Source of the DNA: Dryocola sp032000125
GTDB lineage: Bacteria; Pseudomonadota; Gammaproteobacteria; Enterobacterales; Enterobacteriaceae
DNA length: 64,000 nt
Assembly: GCA_032000125.1 (NCBI GenBank)
Contig: DAMALH010000001.1
Coordinates: 62,001 to 126,000, forward strand
Direction: 5' to 3'
In this document: piece after piece, positions 1-8,763 of the stretch
Position numbering within the stretch: the first letter of the stretch is position 1
Layout: each line of letters begins with the position of its first letter
Program-made: the position numbers and the translations under genes
The notes under the pieces: model-generated
Database searches by the model: none
Told to the model about the DNA's origin: nothing
Seen by the model: only the letters and a program-made list of their open reading frames with translations

Positions 1-540
1 CGGACCTTAAACCTTGGGCCAGAAAATGCCGCTATGCGTCTGGTGCAGCAGCATCCGGTATTAAGTTTTGAGGATCGCCTGCGCGGCGAGTTAATCGCCG
101 ACGAAAACCTCGCGCGGGAAGATTTTATCATCCACCGTCGCGACGGCCTGTTTGCCTATAACCTGGCCGTGGTGGTGGATGACCATTACCAGGGCGTGAC
201 CGAGATCGTACGCGGCGCTGATTTAATCGAACCTACCGTGCGGCAAATTTCGCTTTATCAGCAGCTTGGCTGGCGGGTGCCGCAATACGTTCATCTGCCC
301 CTTGCCCTAAACGATCAGGGTAATAAATTATCCAAGCAAAACCATGCTCCCGCGCTACCCTCATGCGATCCGCGGCCGGTGCTGGCCGCGGCTTTAACTT
401 TTTTAAACCAGCCGGTTATTTCCCACTGGCGGGATCTCACCCTTGAAGGGCTGCTAAGCGAAGCGGTGGAAAAGTGGACGCTGGTAAACATTCCGTTAAA
501 TGCATCCATGAATACGTCATTCTCAAATGCCCCGCACTGA
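1..540 (+). CDS. gluQ: glutamyl-Q tRNA(Asp) synthetase, 3' part
   Basis: The reading frame is open from the first base, so only the C-terminal 179 residues are visible and the start lies outside the window. The enzyme is a paralogue of the glutamyl-tRNA synthetase catalytic domain. It attaches glutamate to the queuosine base of tRNA(Asp) rather than to a 3' end. The class I KMSKS-type signature is seen as KLSKQ near visible residue 109, after the conserved stretch VVVDDHYQGVTEIVRGADL. There is no anticodon-binding domain after it, as expected for this short paralogue. It lies just upstream of pcnB, as in E. coli. The N-terminal HIGH motif and the zinc-binding cysteines cannot be checked. Confidence 0.93.
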   Translation, partial: RTLNLGPENAAMRLVQQHPVLSFEDRLRGELIADENLAREDFIIHRRDGLFAYNLAVVVDDHYQGVTEIVRGADLIEPTVRQISLYQQLGWRVPQYVHLPLALNDQGNKLSKQNHAPALPSCDPRPVLAAALTFLNQPVISHWRDLTLEGLLSEAVEKWTLVNIPLNASMNTSFSNAPH

Positions 541-596
541 GCTATGATTAGCCGCTGTTTTTTTTGTCCCTATGATTGACACTGCCGAGGTGGACT

Positions 597-1994
597 ATTT
601 TTACCCGAGTCGCTAATTTTTGCCGCAAGGTGCTTAACCGCGATGATGTTGTGGCGCAGGAGAGCGAAGATCTCCCGCAAATCACGGTCATTCCGCGTGA
701 CCAGCACGCTATCTCCCGCAAAGATATCAGTGAAAATGCCCTCAAGGTGCTCTATCGTCTGAACAAAGCGGGCTACGAGGCATACCTTGTAGGCGGCGGC
801 GTGCGTGACCTTCTGCTGGGCAAGAAACCGAAAGATTTTGACGTAACGACCAGCGCCACGCCGGATCAGGTACGTAAACTGTTCCGCAACTGCCGCCTGG
901 TGGGCCGTCGCTTCCGCCTTGCCCACGTGATGTTTGGGCCGGAAATCATCGAAGTCGCCACCTTCCGCGGCCACCACGAAGAGCAAAAAGCCGATCGCCA
1001 GACCTCGCAGACCGGTCAAAACGGCATGCTGCTGCGCGATAATATCTTTGGCTCTATCGAAGAAGATGCCCAGCGCCGCGACTTCACTATCAACAGCCTC
1101 TATTACAGCGTGGCGGATTTTTCAGTCCGTGATTACGTTGGCGGCCTGCGCGATTTACGCAACGGCGTGATTCGCCTGATTGGCGATCCGGAAACGCGCT
1201 ACCGTGAAGATCCGGTGCGGATGCTGCGTGCGGTACGCTTTGCAGCCAAGCTGAATATGACTATCAGTCCGGAAAGCGGCGAACCCATTCCACGCCTTGC
1301 CACCTTGATTAACGACGTGCCGCCTGCCCGCCTGTTCGAGGAATCTCTTAAGCTGCTGCAGGCTGGACATGGCTACGAAACTTACGAACTGCTGCGTGAA
1401 TACCAGTTGTTCCAGCCGCTGTTCCCGATTATTACCCGCTACTTTACCGAACAGGGCGACAGCCCAATGGAACACATGATTGCCCGGGTGCTGAAGAACA
1501 CCGATAACCGCATTCAGAACGATATGCGCGTTAACCCGGCCTTCCTGTTCTCCGCCATGTTCTGGTATCCGCAGCTTGAAATGGCACAGAAGCTTACCCA
1601 GGAAAGCGGCCTCGCCTATATGGACGCGTTTGCCCTGGCGATGAACGAAGTGCTGGATGAAGCCTGTCGTGCACTGGCAATTCCAAAACGTATTACCACC
1701 CTTGTGCGCGATATCTGGAGCCTGCAACTGCGTCTGTCGCGTCGCCAGGGCAAACGCGCCTGGAAACTGATGGAGCATCCTAAGTTCCGCGCCGCTTACG
1801 ATCTTCTGGCCTTGCGTGCGGAAGTGGAAAATAACCAGGAGCTGCAGCGTCTGACCAAATGGTGGGGCGAATTCCAGGTAGCGGCACCCCCGGCACAGAA
1901 AGATATGCTCAATGATTTGGGCGATGAACCGGCAGCACGTCGCCGCCATCGCCGCCCGCGCAAGCGTGCTCCGCGCAGCGGTGGGGCTGCATGA
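597..1994 (+). CDS. pcnB: poly(A) polymerase I
   Basis: This enzyme adds 3' poly(A) tails to RNA, which speeds decay of transcripts, including plasmid antisense RNAs. The nucleotidyltransferase signature GGGVRDLLLG begins at about residue 66, and the catalytic aspartates follow in KDFDV (D80, D82). The tail is highly basic (RRRHRRPRKRAPR), as in the family. No ATG fits the conserved N terminus. The frame could open at a TTG at 576, but I chose the ATT at 597. It follows a good GAGGTGG ribosome site by about 5 nt, gives exactly the 465 residues of the E. coli protein, and E. coli pcnB is known to start at AUU. The stop codon overlaps folK by 4 nt (ATGA), suggesting translational coupling. Confidence 0.93.
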   Translation: MFTRVANFCRKVLNRDDVVAQESEDLPQITVIPRDQHAISRKDISENALKVLYRLNKAGYEAYLVGGGVRDLLLGKKPKDFDVTTSATPDQVRKLFRNCRLVGRRFRLAHVMFGPEIIEVATFRGHHEEQKADRQTSQTGQNGMLLRDNIFGSIEEDAQRRDFTINSLYYSVADFSVRDYVGGLRDLRNGVIRLIGDPETRYREDPVRMLRAVRFAAKLNMTISPESGEPIPRLATLINDVPPARLFEESLKLLQAGHGYETYELLREYQLFQPLFPIITRYFTEQGDSPMEHMIARVLKNTDNRIQNDMRVNPAFLFSAMFWYPQLEMAQKLTQESGLAYMDAFALAMNEVLDEACRALAIPKRITTLVRDIWSLQLRLSRRQGKRAWKLMEHPKFRAAYDLLALRAEVENNQELQRLTKWWGEFQVAAPPAQKDMLNDLGDEPAARRRHRRPRKRAPRSGGAA

Positions 1995-2470
1995 CGCTTG
2001 CGTATATCGCGCTGGGCAGCAATCAGGCTTCGCCGCTGGAGCAGGTTGCCTCAGCGCTTAACGCTATAGCGGCCATTCCGCAAAGCCGGGTGGTCGCCAC
2101 GTCTTCTTTTTATCGCACGCCGCCGCTGGGTCCGCAGGACCAGCCGGATTACCTGAACGCCGCCGTGGCGCTGGAAACAGAGCTCTCCCCTGAAGCGCTG
2201 CTTGACCATACTCAGCGTATCGAACTTGAGCAGGGCCGCGTACGCAAAGCTGAACGCTGGGGGCCGCGCACGCTAGACCTCGACATCACGCTGTTCGGCG
2301 ATTTAACGCTTTCCACACCGCGCCTGACGGTGCCTCATTACGATATGAAGAACCGGGCGTTTATGCTGGTGCCGCTGGCAGAAATTGCGCCCGACAGCAC
2401 CTTCCCGGATGGCCTGCGCGTCGTCGATGTACTCGAAAAGCTATCCCGCGCCGGCATTACTTACTGGTAA
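1991..2470 (+). CDS. folK: 6-hydroxymethyl-7,8-dihydropterin pyrophosphokinase
   Basis: FolK transfers pyrophosphate from ATP to 6-hydroxymethyl-dihydropterin, the step before dihydropteroate synthase in folate synthesis. The 159-residue length equals that of E. coli. The N terminus (AYIALGSN) and the family signature RWGPRTLDLDITLFG, which carries the two Mg-binding aspartates, are intact. It overlaps pcnB by 4 nt and is probably translated from the same message. In E. coli a fimbrial operon lies between folK and panB. Here only 68 nt separate them. Confidence 0.96.
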   Translation: MTLAYIALGSNQASPLEQVASALNAIAAIPQSRVVATSSFYRTPPLGPQDQPDYLNAAVALETELSPEALLDHTQRIELEQGRVRKAERWGPRTLDLDITLFGDLTLSTPRLTVPHYDMKNRAFMLVPLAEIAPDSTFPDGLRVVDVLEKLSRAGITYW

Positions 2471-2538
2471 CACCTGATTCTTTCCTTTGTTAAAGTAGCA
2501 ATCGATTACTCCCTCACTACTCCACTCCAGGGACTGCC

Positions 2539-3333
2539 ATGAAACCAACCACAATGTCTCAGTTGCGCCAATGGAAACAGGCTCAACGTAAATTCGCCAC
2601 CATCACCGCGTATGACTTCAGCTTCGCTAAACTGTTTGCCGACGAAGGCATCAGCGTGATGCTGGTTGGCGATTCATTAGGGATGACCGTTCAGGGGCAC
2701 GACTCTACGCTGCCGGTAACCGTAGAGGATATCGCTTACCATACGCGCGCCGTTCGCCGCGGTGCGCCGCATTGTCTGCTGCTGGCTGACCTGCCGTTCA
2801 TGGCTTACGCCACGCCGGAGCAGGCTTTCGCCAGCTCAGCGCAGGTGATGCGCGCCGGGGCCAATATGGTGAAAATTGAAGGCGGAAGCTGGCTGGTAGA
2901 AACCGTAAAAATGCTTACCGAGCGCGCCGTACCCGTTTGTGGACACCTGGGCCTGACGCCACAGTCGGTGAATATCTTCGGCGGCTATAAGATTCAGGGA
3001 CGCGATGAAGCGGCCGCGCAAACGCTGTTTGACGATGCCGTAGCGCTCGAAGCCGCGGGTATTCAGCTGCTGGTGCTTGAGTGCGTACCGGTCGCGCTGG
3101 CTAAACGCATTACCGAAGCGCTGACTATCCCGGTAATCGGTATCGGCGCCGGCAACGTCACCGACGGCCAGATTCTGGTGATGCACGATGCCTTCGGCAT
3201 TACCGGTGGCCACATTCCGAAATTTGCGAAAAACTTTCTGACTGAAGCGGGCGACATGCGTGCAGCCGTCCGCCAGTATGCCGCCGAAGTCGAGTCCGGC
3301 ACCTATCCGGGCGAAGAGCACAGTTTCCACTGA
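2539..3333 (+). CDS. panB: 3-methyl-2-oxobutanoate hydroxymethyltransferase
   Basis: PanB transfers a one-carbon unit from methylene-tetrahydrofolate to 2-oxoisovalerate to make ketopantoate, the first step of pantothenate synthesis. The 264-residue length is the normal family length. Metal and substrate motifs are visible: VGDSLGM, LLADLPF and VKIEGG, which carry the Mg ligands (E. coli D45, D84, E114), and GIGAGN near residue 200. The start is an ATG after CCAGGGACTGCC. It is followed 13 nt downstream by panC, so the two very probably form an operon. Confidence 0.97.
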   Translation: MKPTTMSQLRQWKQAQRKFATITAYDFSFAKLFADEGISVMLVGDSLGMTVQGHDSTLPVTVEDIAYHTRAVRRGAPHCLLLADLPFMAYATPEQAFASSAQVMRAGANMVKIEGGSWLVETVKMLTERAVPVCGHLGLTPQSVNIFGGYKIQGRDEAAAQTLFDDAVALEAAGIQLLVLECVPVALAKRITEALTIPVIGIGAGNVTDGQILVMHDAFGITGGHIPKFAKNFLTEAGDMRAAVRQYAAEVESGTYPGEEHSFH

Positions 3334-3346
3334 CAGGAGAAAAGTT

Positions 3347-4201
3347 GTGTTGATTATCGAAACGTTACCGCAGCTCCGCCTGCAAATTCGCCGCTGGCGC
3401 CAGGAAGGTAAACGCATCGCGCTGGTACCGACCATGGGCAATCTGCACGACGGGCACATGACGCTGGTCGAAGAAGCGAAAGCCGTGGCCGATGTGGTGG
3501 TGGTAAGCATTTTTGTGAACCCAATGCAGTTCGACCGTCCTGAAGACCTGGCGCGCTACCCGCGCACTTTGCAGGAAGACTGCGAGAAACTTAACCGCCG
3601 TAAGGTCGATTTGGTATTCGCTCCTGCCCCGTCAGACGTGTACCCGCAGGGCATGGATACTCAGACCTTCGTCGATGTGCCGGGCATTTCCACCATCCTT
3701 GAAGGCGCGAGCCGTCCGGGTCATTTCCGCGGCGTATCCACTATCGTCAGCAAACTCTTTAACCTGGTTCAGCCCGACGTCGCCTGCTTTGGCGAAAAGG
3801 ATTATCAACAGCTGGCGCTTATCCGCAAAATGGTTGCCGATATGGGCTACGACATCGAGATCGTCGGCGTGCCAACGGTGCGCGCTAAAGACGGCCTGGC
3901 GCTAAGCTCCCGTAACGGTTATCTGAACGCCGAGCAGCGTAAAATCGCTCCACACCTCGCCAGGGTGATGAATTCGCTGGCCGATAAGCTGCGCGCGGGC
4001 GAGCGTGATACCCAGGAAATGCTGGCTATTGCGGCAACCGAGCTGAACGAACAAGGCTTCCGTTCTGACGATCTGCAAATCCGCGATGCGGATACGCTGC
4101 TGGAGCTGACCCCGCAGAGTAAACGCGCGGTGGTTCTGATGGCCGCATGGCTTGGCCAGGCGCGTCTGATTGATAATATTCAGGTTGATTTAGCACAGTA
4201 G
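3347..4201 (+). CDS. panC: pantothenate synthetase (pantoate-beta-alanine ligase)
   Basis: PanC condenses pantoate and beta-alanine using ATP, through a pantoyl-adenylate. The HIGH-like motif appears in MGNLHDGHM, and the KMSKS-like loop as LSSRNGYL. The frame is open further upstream into panB, but homology with E. coli begins at LIIETLPQ. I therefore chose the GTG at 3347, which has an AGGAGA ribosome site 6 nt upstream and gives 284 residues. It sits between panB and panD. The product is used by CoA synthesis, whose last gene, coaE, is also in this window. Confidence 0.96.
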   Translation: MLIIETLPQLRLQIRRWRQEGKRIALVPTMGNLHDGHMTLVEEAKAVADVVVVSIFVNPMQFDRPEDLARYPRTLQEDCEKLNRRKVDLVFAPAPSDVYPQGMDTQTFVDVPGISTILEGASRPGHFRGVSTIVSKLFNLVQPDVACFGEKDYQQLALIRKMVADMGYDIEIVGVPTVRAKDGLALSSRNGYLNAEQRKIAPHLARVMNSLADKLRAGERDTQEMLAIAATELNEQGFRSDDLQIRDADTLLELTPQSKRAVVLMAAWLGQARLIDNIQVDLAQ

Positions 4202-4292
4202 ACAGTCCCTGAAAAACGGGCAATACTGCGCCAATATATTCATCGGGCCTTTAAAAAGGCTCTGTTTAAGCCCAGCAACAAAGGTTTAATTT

Positions 4293-4673
4293 ATGATTCG
4301 CACCATGCTGCAAGGCAAGTTACACCGCGTAAAAGTGACCCAGGCGGACTTGCACTATGAAGGCTCCTGCGCCATCGATCAGGACTTCCTGGAGGCGGCA
4401 GGCATTCTGGAATATGAAGCCATCGACATTTACAACGTGACCAACGGCAAGCGTTTTTCTACTTACGCCATCGCCGGCGAGCGCGGTTCTAAAATTATCT
4501 CCGTTAACGGCGCCGCCGCGCACTGTGCCGGGGTGGGCGACATTCTGATTATCGCCACCTACGTGACGATGCCGGACGAGCAGGCGCGCACCTGGCAGCC
4601 TAAAGTCGCCTATTTTGACGGCGATAATGAGATGAAGCGCCTGGCAAAAGCCGTGCCGGTTCAGGTGGCCTGA
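4293..4673 (+). CDS. panD: aspartate 1-decarboxylase proenzyme
   Basis: PanD makes beta-alanine from aspartate for PanC. The 126-residue proenzyme cleaves itself between G24 and S25 (YEGSCAID), turning S25 into the catalytic pyruvoyl group. Both residues are present and numbering agrees with E. coli. The gap to panC is only 91 nt. In E. coli a transposase-like gene occupies this position, so its absence here looks like the simpler state. A clear terminator follows. Confidence 0.97.
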   Translation: MIRTMLQGKLHRVKVTQADLHYEGSCAIDQDFLEAAGILEYEAIDIYNVTNGKRFSTYAIAGERGSKIISVNGAAAHCAGVGDILIIATYVTMPDEQARTWQPKVAYFDGDNEMKRLAKAVPVQVA

Positions 4674-4683
4674 GGCTCTGAGC

Positions 4684-4716
4684 TAAAAAAAGACCCGCTT
4701 CAGGCGGGTCTTTTTA
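4684..4716. terminator. bidirectional terminator between panD and yadE
   Basis: The stem AGACCCGC-TTCA-GCGGGTCT is flanked by an A run on the left and a T run on the right, so it can end transcripts from both convergent genes, panD (+) and yadE (-). Confidence 0.92.
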
Positions 4717-4720
4717 TATC

Positions 4721-5971
4721 CTAAGATTCGGGCTGATTGGTAATTAGCCTCGACATCGTCTCAAGCGAATCCGTGCGCAAAATATAAAGCCGTTTTAGCA
4801 GGAACGGGTTATCTCCCGGCTTCACCTTGCCTTTCACCGTTGTCACCGCCATATGGAATCCCGCGTCATTTGCCGCCTTCACCGCCTTGTCGTCATAGCC
4901 GCCAAATGGATAAGACAGATACAGCACGTGTGGATTGAACTGCGCCAGCGCGCGCCTTGAGCGTTCAAAATCAAACAGAATATTGTGATAGCTGCGGCTT
5001 AATAAGATCGGGTGGCGGTAGCCGTCAACCCGGTGCAGGAAATGAGTATGTGACTGCACGTCAAACACGTCCTGGCTGGCCTGCAGTTCCTGGACGCTCA
5101 TAAACTGCAATGCCTTTGGATTCCACGGCTGCGGATGGCGCTTAATACGTGACGAGATGATGAAAGAGGTCGCTTTAAAGCCGTACTTTTTAAGTATCGG
5201 GTAAGCGTAGCGATAAACGGATTTTAGCCCGTCATCAAAGGTGATCATCACCGAACGCGCGGGTAAATTCATGCGGTTACGCACGTAGCCTTCCAACTGA
5301 TACATCGTCAGCGTGGTGTAGCCCATATCGCGCAGCCAGGTCATCTGGTTGCTGAAGGCCACCACGGAAGTAGTGGTCGAAGTATGGCGAAAGCGTGTGT
5401 TTTCTTCGTCACGCAGGATGTGATGGTAGGTCAGCACCGGAATGCCGTTATCCTGCTGCGCATCCAGGCTGCTTACATAACCCAGACGGTTGCCGATGCG
5501 GATTTGAAACCAGCTCTGGTTGAGACGGTCCTTCAGGCGGGCAATAACCGGGTAGCGCAGATTTTCAGCAAGCGTCCCGAAAGGCGCGCTGCCGGAGCTC
5601 GGAGCGTTATAAATTTGCACATCGCGAAAGGTGACAAGATTTTGATTGCTGAGCGGCTTGTTTAAATCGCCCAGGCGGTCTTCAACGCGCTGTCTGCCGG
5701 CCACCGGCCCGAGATGCGTTTTATCGATAAAGCCGGTGCCAAAACCAAATCTGAATTCGTAATAATCCGCGGCGGTCGGCACCACCGCAAGGATTTGTCC
5801 TTCCTGTATTGTGCCTACCGAAATGACCTTATCCCCCACCTGCGCCCAGATAGCGGCATCTTCGGTAGTTTGCATATATTGCGCGGGGGTTGCATGGCTG
5901 CTGAGCAGGCTGGCATTAGCCGTGCCGACACAGGACAGCATCAACAGGCAGAAAAAAAAGCGAGTTAACAT
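4721..5971 (-). CDS. yadE: YadE-like polysaccharide deacetylase
   Basis: This is a predicted exported NodB-type carbohydrate esterase of family 4. Its substrate is not known. The N terminus is a signal peptide (LTRFFFCLLMLSCVGTANA). It is followed by an SH3-like segment (about residues 35-180) and then the NodB domain with the metal motifs TFDDG and SHTHFLH. Closely similar sequence runs to the C terminus of E. coli YadE (409 aa). I chose the ATG at 5971, which begins directly at the signal peptide (416 aa). An ATG at 6001 would add 10 residues. Neither has a good ribosome site. Confidence 0.88.
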   Translation of the reverse strand: MLTRFFFCLLMLSCVGTANASLLSSHATPAQYMQTTEDAAIWAQVGDKVISVGTIQEGQILAVVPTAADYYEFRFGFGTGFIDKTHLGPVAGRQRVEDRLGDLNKPLSNQNLVTFRDVQIYNAPSSGSAPFGTLAENLRYPVIARLKDRLNQSWFQIRIGNRLGYVSSLDAQQDNGIPVLTYHHILRDEENTRFRHTSTTTSVVAFSNQMTWLRDMGYTTLTMYQLEGYVRNRMNLPARSVMITFDDGLKSVYRYAYPILKKYGFKATSFIISSRIKRHPQPWNPKALQFMSVQELQASQDVFDVQSHTHFLHRVDGYRHPILLSRSYHNILFDFERSRRALAQFNPHVLYLSYPFGGYDDKAVKAANDAGFHMAVTTVKGKVKPGDNPFLLKRLYILRTDSLETMSRLITNQPES

Positions 5972-6044
5972 AACGGGTTTGACAACACTTTTGCATAACA
6001 ACGGGAAGGAGCGCTTATTCTAGCAAAAGCTTGCCTGTCCGTCA

Positions 6045-6066
6045 GGCTTCCCCCGCAGGGGAAGCC
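6045..6066. terminator. strong stem-loop after yadH
   Basis: GGCTTCCCC-CGCA-GGGGAAGCC is a perfect 9-bp stem, 8 nt beyond the yadH stop on the minus strand and upstream of yadE. It has no U run, so it may stabilise the yadGH 3' end rather than act as an intrinsic terminator. Confidence 0.5.
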
Positions 6067-6073
6067 AATACGG

Positions 6074-6844
6074 TTAGCTACGCAATCCGCGACCGCGCTG
6101 GATAAGATACCAGCACAACAGATAAAACGCGGCGATAAAGGCCACCAGCACCACTACGGTGAAGAGTAACGGCACGTCGCTGATGCCGAGGAAGCCAAAG
6201 CGGAAGCCGCTTATCATATAGACGATTGGGTTCAGGTGCGACAGCGCCTGCCAGAACGGCGGCAGCAGCGTCAGCGAGTAGAACACGCCGCCCAGATAGG
6301 TCAGCGGCGTCAGCACAAAGGTCGGGATCAGGCTGATATCGTCAAAGGATTTGGCGAACACGGCGTTAAGTAAGCCCGCCAGTGAAAACAGCACCGCGGT
6401 CAGCACCAGGGTCAGGGCTACGAATAGCCATGAGTGCACCTGGAAAGGCACGAAGAACAGAGAAATAGCCGTCACCAGCACGCCGACACACAGGCCGCGC
6501 GCCACGCCGCCGCCAACGTAACCGGCGATTATCACATGCGTTGGCACCGGCGCCACCAGCAGCTCTTCAATATTACGCTGGAACTTCGCGCTGAAGAACG
6601 ACGAGGCTACGTTTGCATAAGCGTTGGTGATCACCGCCATCATGATCAACCCCGGCACGATAAATTGCATATAGGTAAAGCCGTGCATTTCGCCGATGCG
6701 CGAGCCAATCAGATTACCGAAGATAATAAAATAAAGCGTCATGGTGATGACCGGCGGCACCAGCGTCTGAATCCAGATGCGGGTGAAGCGGTGAATCTCT
6801 TTGGTCCAGATGCTTTTTAATGCCACCCAGTAAAGATGCATCAT
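6074..6844 (-). CDS. yadH: ABC-2 type exporter permease YadH
   Basis: This is an inner-membrane permease of 256 residues with about six hydrophobic segments and the ABC-2 family layout. It includes the region GLLNAVFAKSFDDISLIPTFVLTPL and the LNP motif after it. It overlaps the ATPase gene yadG by 4 nt and presumably forms a dimeric exporter with it. The transported substrate is unknown. The pair resembles drug or polysaccharide exporters. Confidence 0.93.
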   Translation of the reverse strand: MMHLYWVALKSIWTKEIHRFTRIWIQTLVPPVITMTLYFIIFGNLIGSRIGEMHGFTYMQFIVPGLIMMAVITNAYANVASSFFSAKFQRNIEELLVAPVPTHVIIAGYVGGGVARGLCVGVLVTAISLFFVPFQVHSWLFVALTLVLTAVLFSLAGLLNAVFAKSFDDISLIPTFVLTPLTYLGGVFYSLTLLPPFWQALSHLNPIVYMISGFRFGFLGISDVPLLFTVVVLVAFIAAFYLLCWYLIQRGRGLRS

Positions 6845-7764
6845 GCGTGGTCTCCTTTTTTAGTCACCAGCGTGACGAACAGCTCTTCCAGACGGTTGGC
6901 TTTGTTACGCATACTTAATACCTGAATGCCCTGGGCGCTTAACTGGCTAAAGACGCTGTTAATCCCCTGTTCGCGCAGCACTTCTACTTCAAGCGTTGAG
7001 GTGTCTACCAGGCGATACTGATAGCCTTCAAGCTTTGGCAGCGGGCTTTTTGGCGCCAGATCGAGAATAAAAGTTTCGGACTTGAGCTTGGAGAGCAGCG
7101 ATTTCATCGAGGTGTTTTCCACCAGTTCGCCGCTCTGAATAATGCCGATATTGCGGCACAGCATTTCAGCTTCTTCCAGGTAGTGCGTGGTCAGAATGAT
7201 GGTGGTGCCTTTGTCGTTCAGATCTTTTAAGAAGCCCCACATGGAACGACGAAGCTCGATATCCACCCCGGCGGTAGGCTCATCAAGGATCAACAGTTTT
7301 GGTTCGTGCATCAGGGCGCGGGCAATCATTAAACGGCGTTTCATGCCGCCTGATAACATACGCGCTCGTTCATTGCGTTTTTCCCACAGATCGAGCTGCT
7401 TTAGATACTTTTCGCTGCGCGCAATCGCTTCGCCATGCTCAACGCCGTAATAGCCGGCCTGATGCACAACGATCTGCTGCACCGTCTCAAAGGGGTTGAA
7501 GTTAAACTCCTGCGGGACCAGACCAAGCTGGCGCTTCGCGTTTACCACATCCTTTTGCAGGTCATACCCAAATACCTGCACACGGCCAGAGGTCTTATTC
7601 ACCAGCGAGCTGATGATACCGATGGTGGTGGATTTGCCTGCGCCGTTCGGGCCAAGTAAGGCATAAAAATCCCCCGCCTCGACGCGAAGATCTATGCCAC
7701 GCAGCGCCTGTACGCCGCCAGGATAGGTTTTCGTGAGCTTAGATAGTTCTAATGCAATGGTCAT
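6841..7764 (-). CDS. yadG: ABC exporter ATP-binding protein YadG
   Basis: This is the ATPase partner of YadH, 307 residues. Walker A is GPNGAGKST near residue 38, the ABC signature is LSGGMKRR, Walker B is LLILDEPTAGVD, and the switch histidine is in TTHYLEE. The C-terminal extension, about 80 residues beyond the ABC domain, is typical of DrrA-like exporters. The gene is transcribed away from can. The short shared upstream region should hold both promoters. Confidence 0.94.
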   Translation of the reverse strand: MTIALELSKLTKTYPGGVQALRGIDLRVEAGDFYALLGPNGAGKSTTIGIISSLVNKTSGRVQVFGYDLQKDVVNAKRQLGLVPQEFNFNPFETVQQIVVHQAGYYGVEHGEAIARSEKYLKQLDLWEKRNERARMLSGGMKRRLMIARALMHEPKLLILDEPTAGVDIELRRSMWGFLKDLNDKGTTIILTTHYLEEAEMLCRNIGIIQSGELVENTSMKSLLSKLKSETFILDLAPKSPLPKLEGYQYRLVDTSTLEVEVLREQGINSVFSQLSAQGIQVLSMRNKANRLEELFVTLVTKKGDHA

Positions 7765-7872
7765 TGTTTGGGATTACCTTTCATGATGCAAATTTGTTAA
7801 GCAGTTTTAAAATTTATCGAGTTGCCCTATATTACCTCAACGCACTTATTCGGTTACAGGTTGTTAACCTCC

Positions 7873-8553
7873 ATGAAAGACATAGATACGCTCATCAGCA
7901 ATAACCAGATGTGGTCAAAGCTGATGGAAGATGAAGACCCGGGTTTTTTCGAACGCCTGGCTTTGGCGCAGAAACCCCGTTTTCTGTGGATTGGCTGCTC
8001 GGATAGCCGCGTACCGGCTGAACGTCTGACCGGCCTCGAGCCCGGTGAAATCTTTGTTCACCGTAACGTGGCAAACCTGGTTATTCATACCGACTTAAAC
8101 TGCCTTTCCGTCGTGCAATACGCGGTGGATGTGCTCGAAGTTGAACATATCATCATCTGCGGCCACTACGGCTGCGGCGGCGTTCAGGCGGCGGTTGAGA
8201 ACCCGGATTTGGGCCTTATCAACAACTGGCTCCTGCACATCCGTGACATCTGGTTCAAGCATAGCTCGCTGCTGGGAGAGCTCCCGCAGGAACAGCGCCT
8301 TGATACCTTATGCGAACTGAACGTTATGGAGCAGGTGTATAACCTGGGTCACTCCACGATTATGCAATCCGCATGGAAACGCGGGCAGAAAGTTACGGTT
8401 CACGGCTGGGCTTACGGTATTCACGATGGCCGCCTGCGCGATCTGGAAGTGACGGCAACCAGCCGCGAATCCCTTGAGCAGCGCTATCGCAGCGGGATTT
8501 CAAACCTGCGACTGTCCCACAGCAGCCATAAGAATAGAGCGCTTTCCCAGTAA
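7873..8553 (+). CDS. can: beta-class carbonic anhydrase
   Basis: This cytoplasmic enzyme interconverts CO2 and bicarbonate, supplying bicarbonate for carboxylases and needed for growth in air. All four zinc-site residues are present at family positions: C42 and D44 in GCSDSRVPAER, and H98 and C101 in CGHYGCGG. The frame extends upstream to 7822, but homology begins at MKDIDTLISNN, so I chose the ATG at 7873 (226 aa, against 220 in E. coli). The extra residues are at the C terminus. Confidence 0.95.
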   Translation: MKDIDTLISNNQMWSKLMEDEDPGFFERLALAQKPRFLWIGCSDSRVPAERLTGLEPGEIFVHRNVANLVIHTDLNCLSVVQYAVDVLEVEHIIICGHYGCGGVQAAVENPDLGLINNWLLHIRDIWFKHSSLLGELPQEQRLDTLCELNVMEQVYNLGHSTIMQSAWKRGQKVTVHGWAYGIHDGRLRDLEVTATSRESLEQRYRSGISNLRLSHSSHKNRALSQ

Positions 8554-8567
8554 GACAGATAGCAAAA

Positions 8568-8592
8568 AGGGCCTTCAAGGCCCTTAATATTG
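8568..8592 (+). terminator. terminator after can
   Basis: The hairpin AAGGGCCTT-CA-AGGCCCTT lies about 18 nt past the can stop and is followed by AATATT. The T tract is weak on this strand. Confidence 0.6.
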
Positions 8593-8641
8593 CTGACAAA
8601 GAACGAAAAAACGTGGTTTTTCCTTCTTTATGGTTATCAGC

Positions 8642-8676
8642 CGAAAATCAATGAATTGATTTTCCTTGTTTTTTTG
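8642..8676 (+). terminator. second terminator-like hairpin between can and hpt
   Basis: GAAAATCAA-TGAA-TTGATTTTC (9-bp stem) is followed four bases later by a run of seven Ts on the plus strand, so it would act as a backup terminator for can. It lies at the centre of the can-hpt convergent gap. I see no gene in 8554-8763. Confidence 0.55.
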
Positions 8677-8763
8677 TTGGTAGCACAGGCTTGCTCTACG
8701 ACGCGATGAAGTTTGCCATCAGCAAAGAGGGCCTTTCGTTTATCTGCGTTGTAGTTTGCTCAA

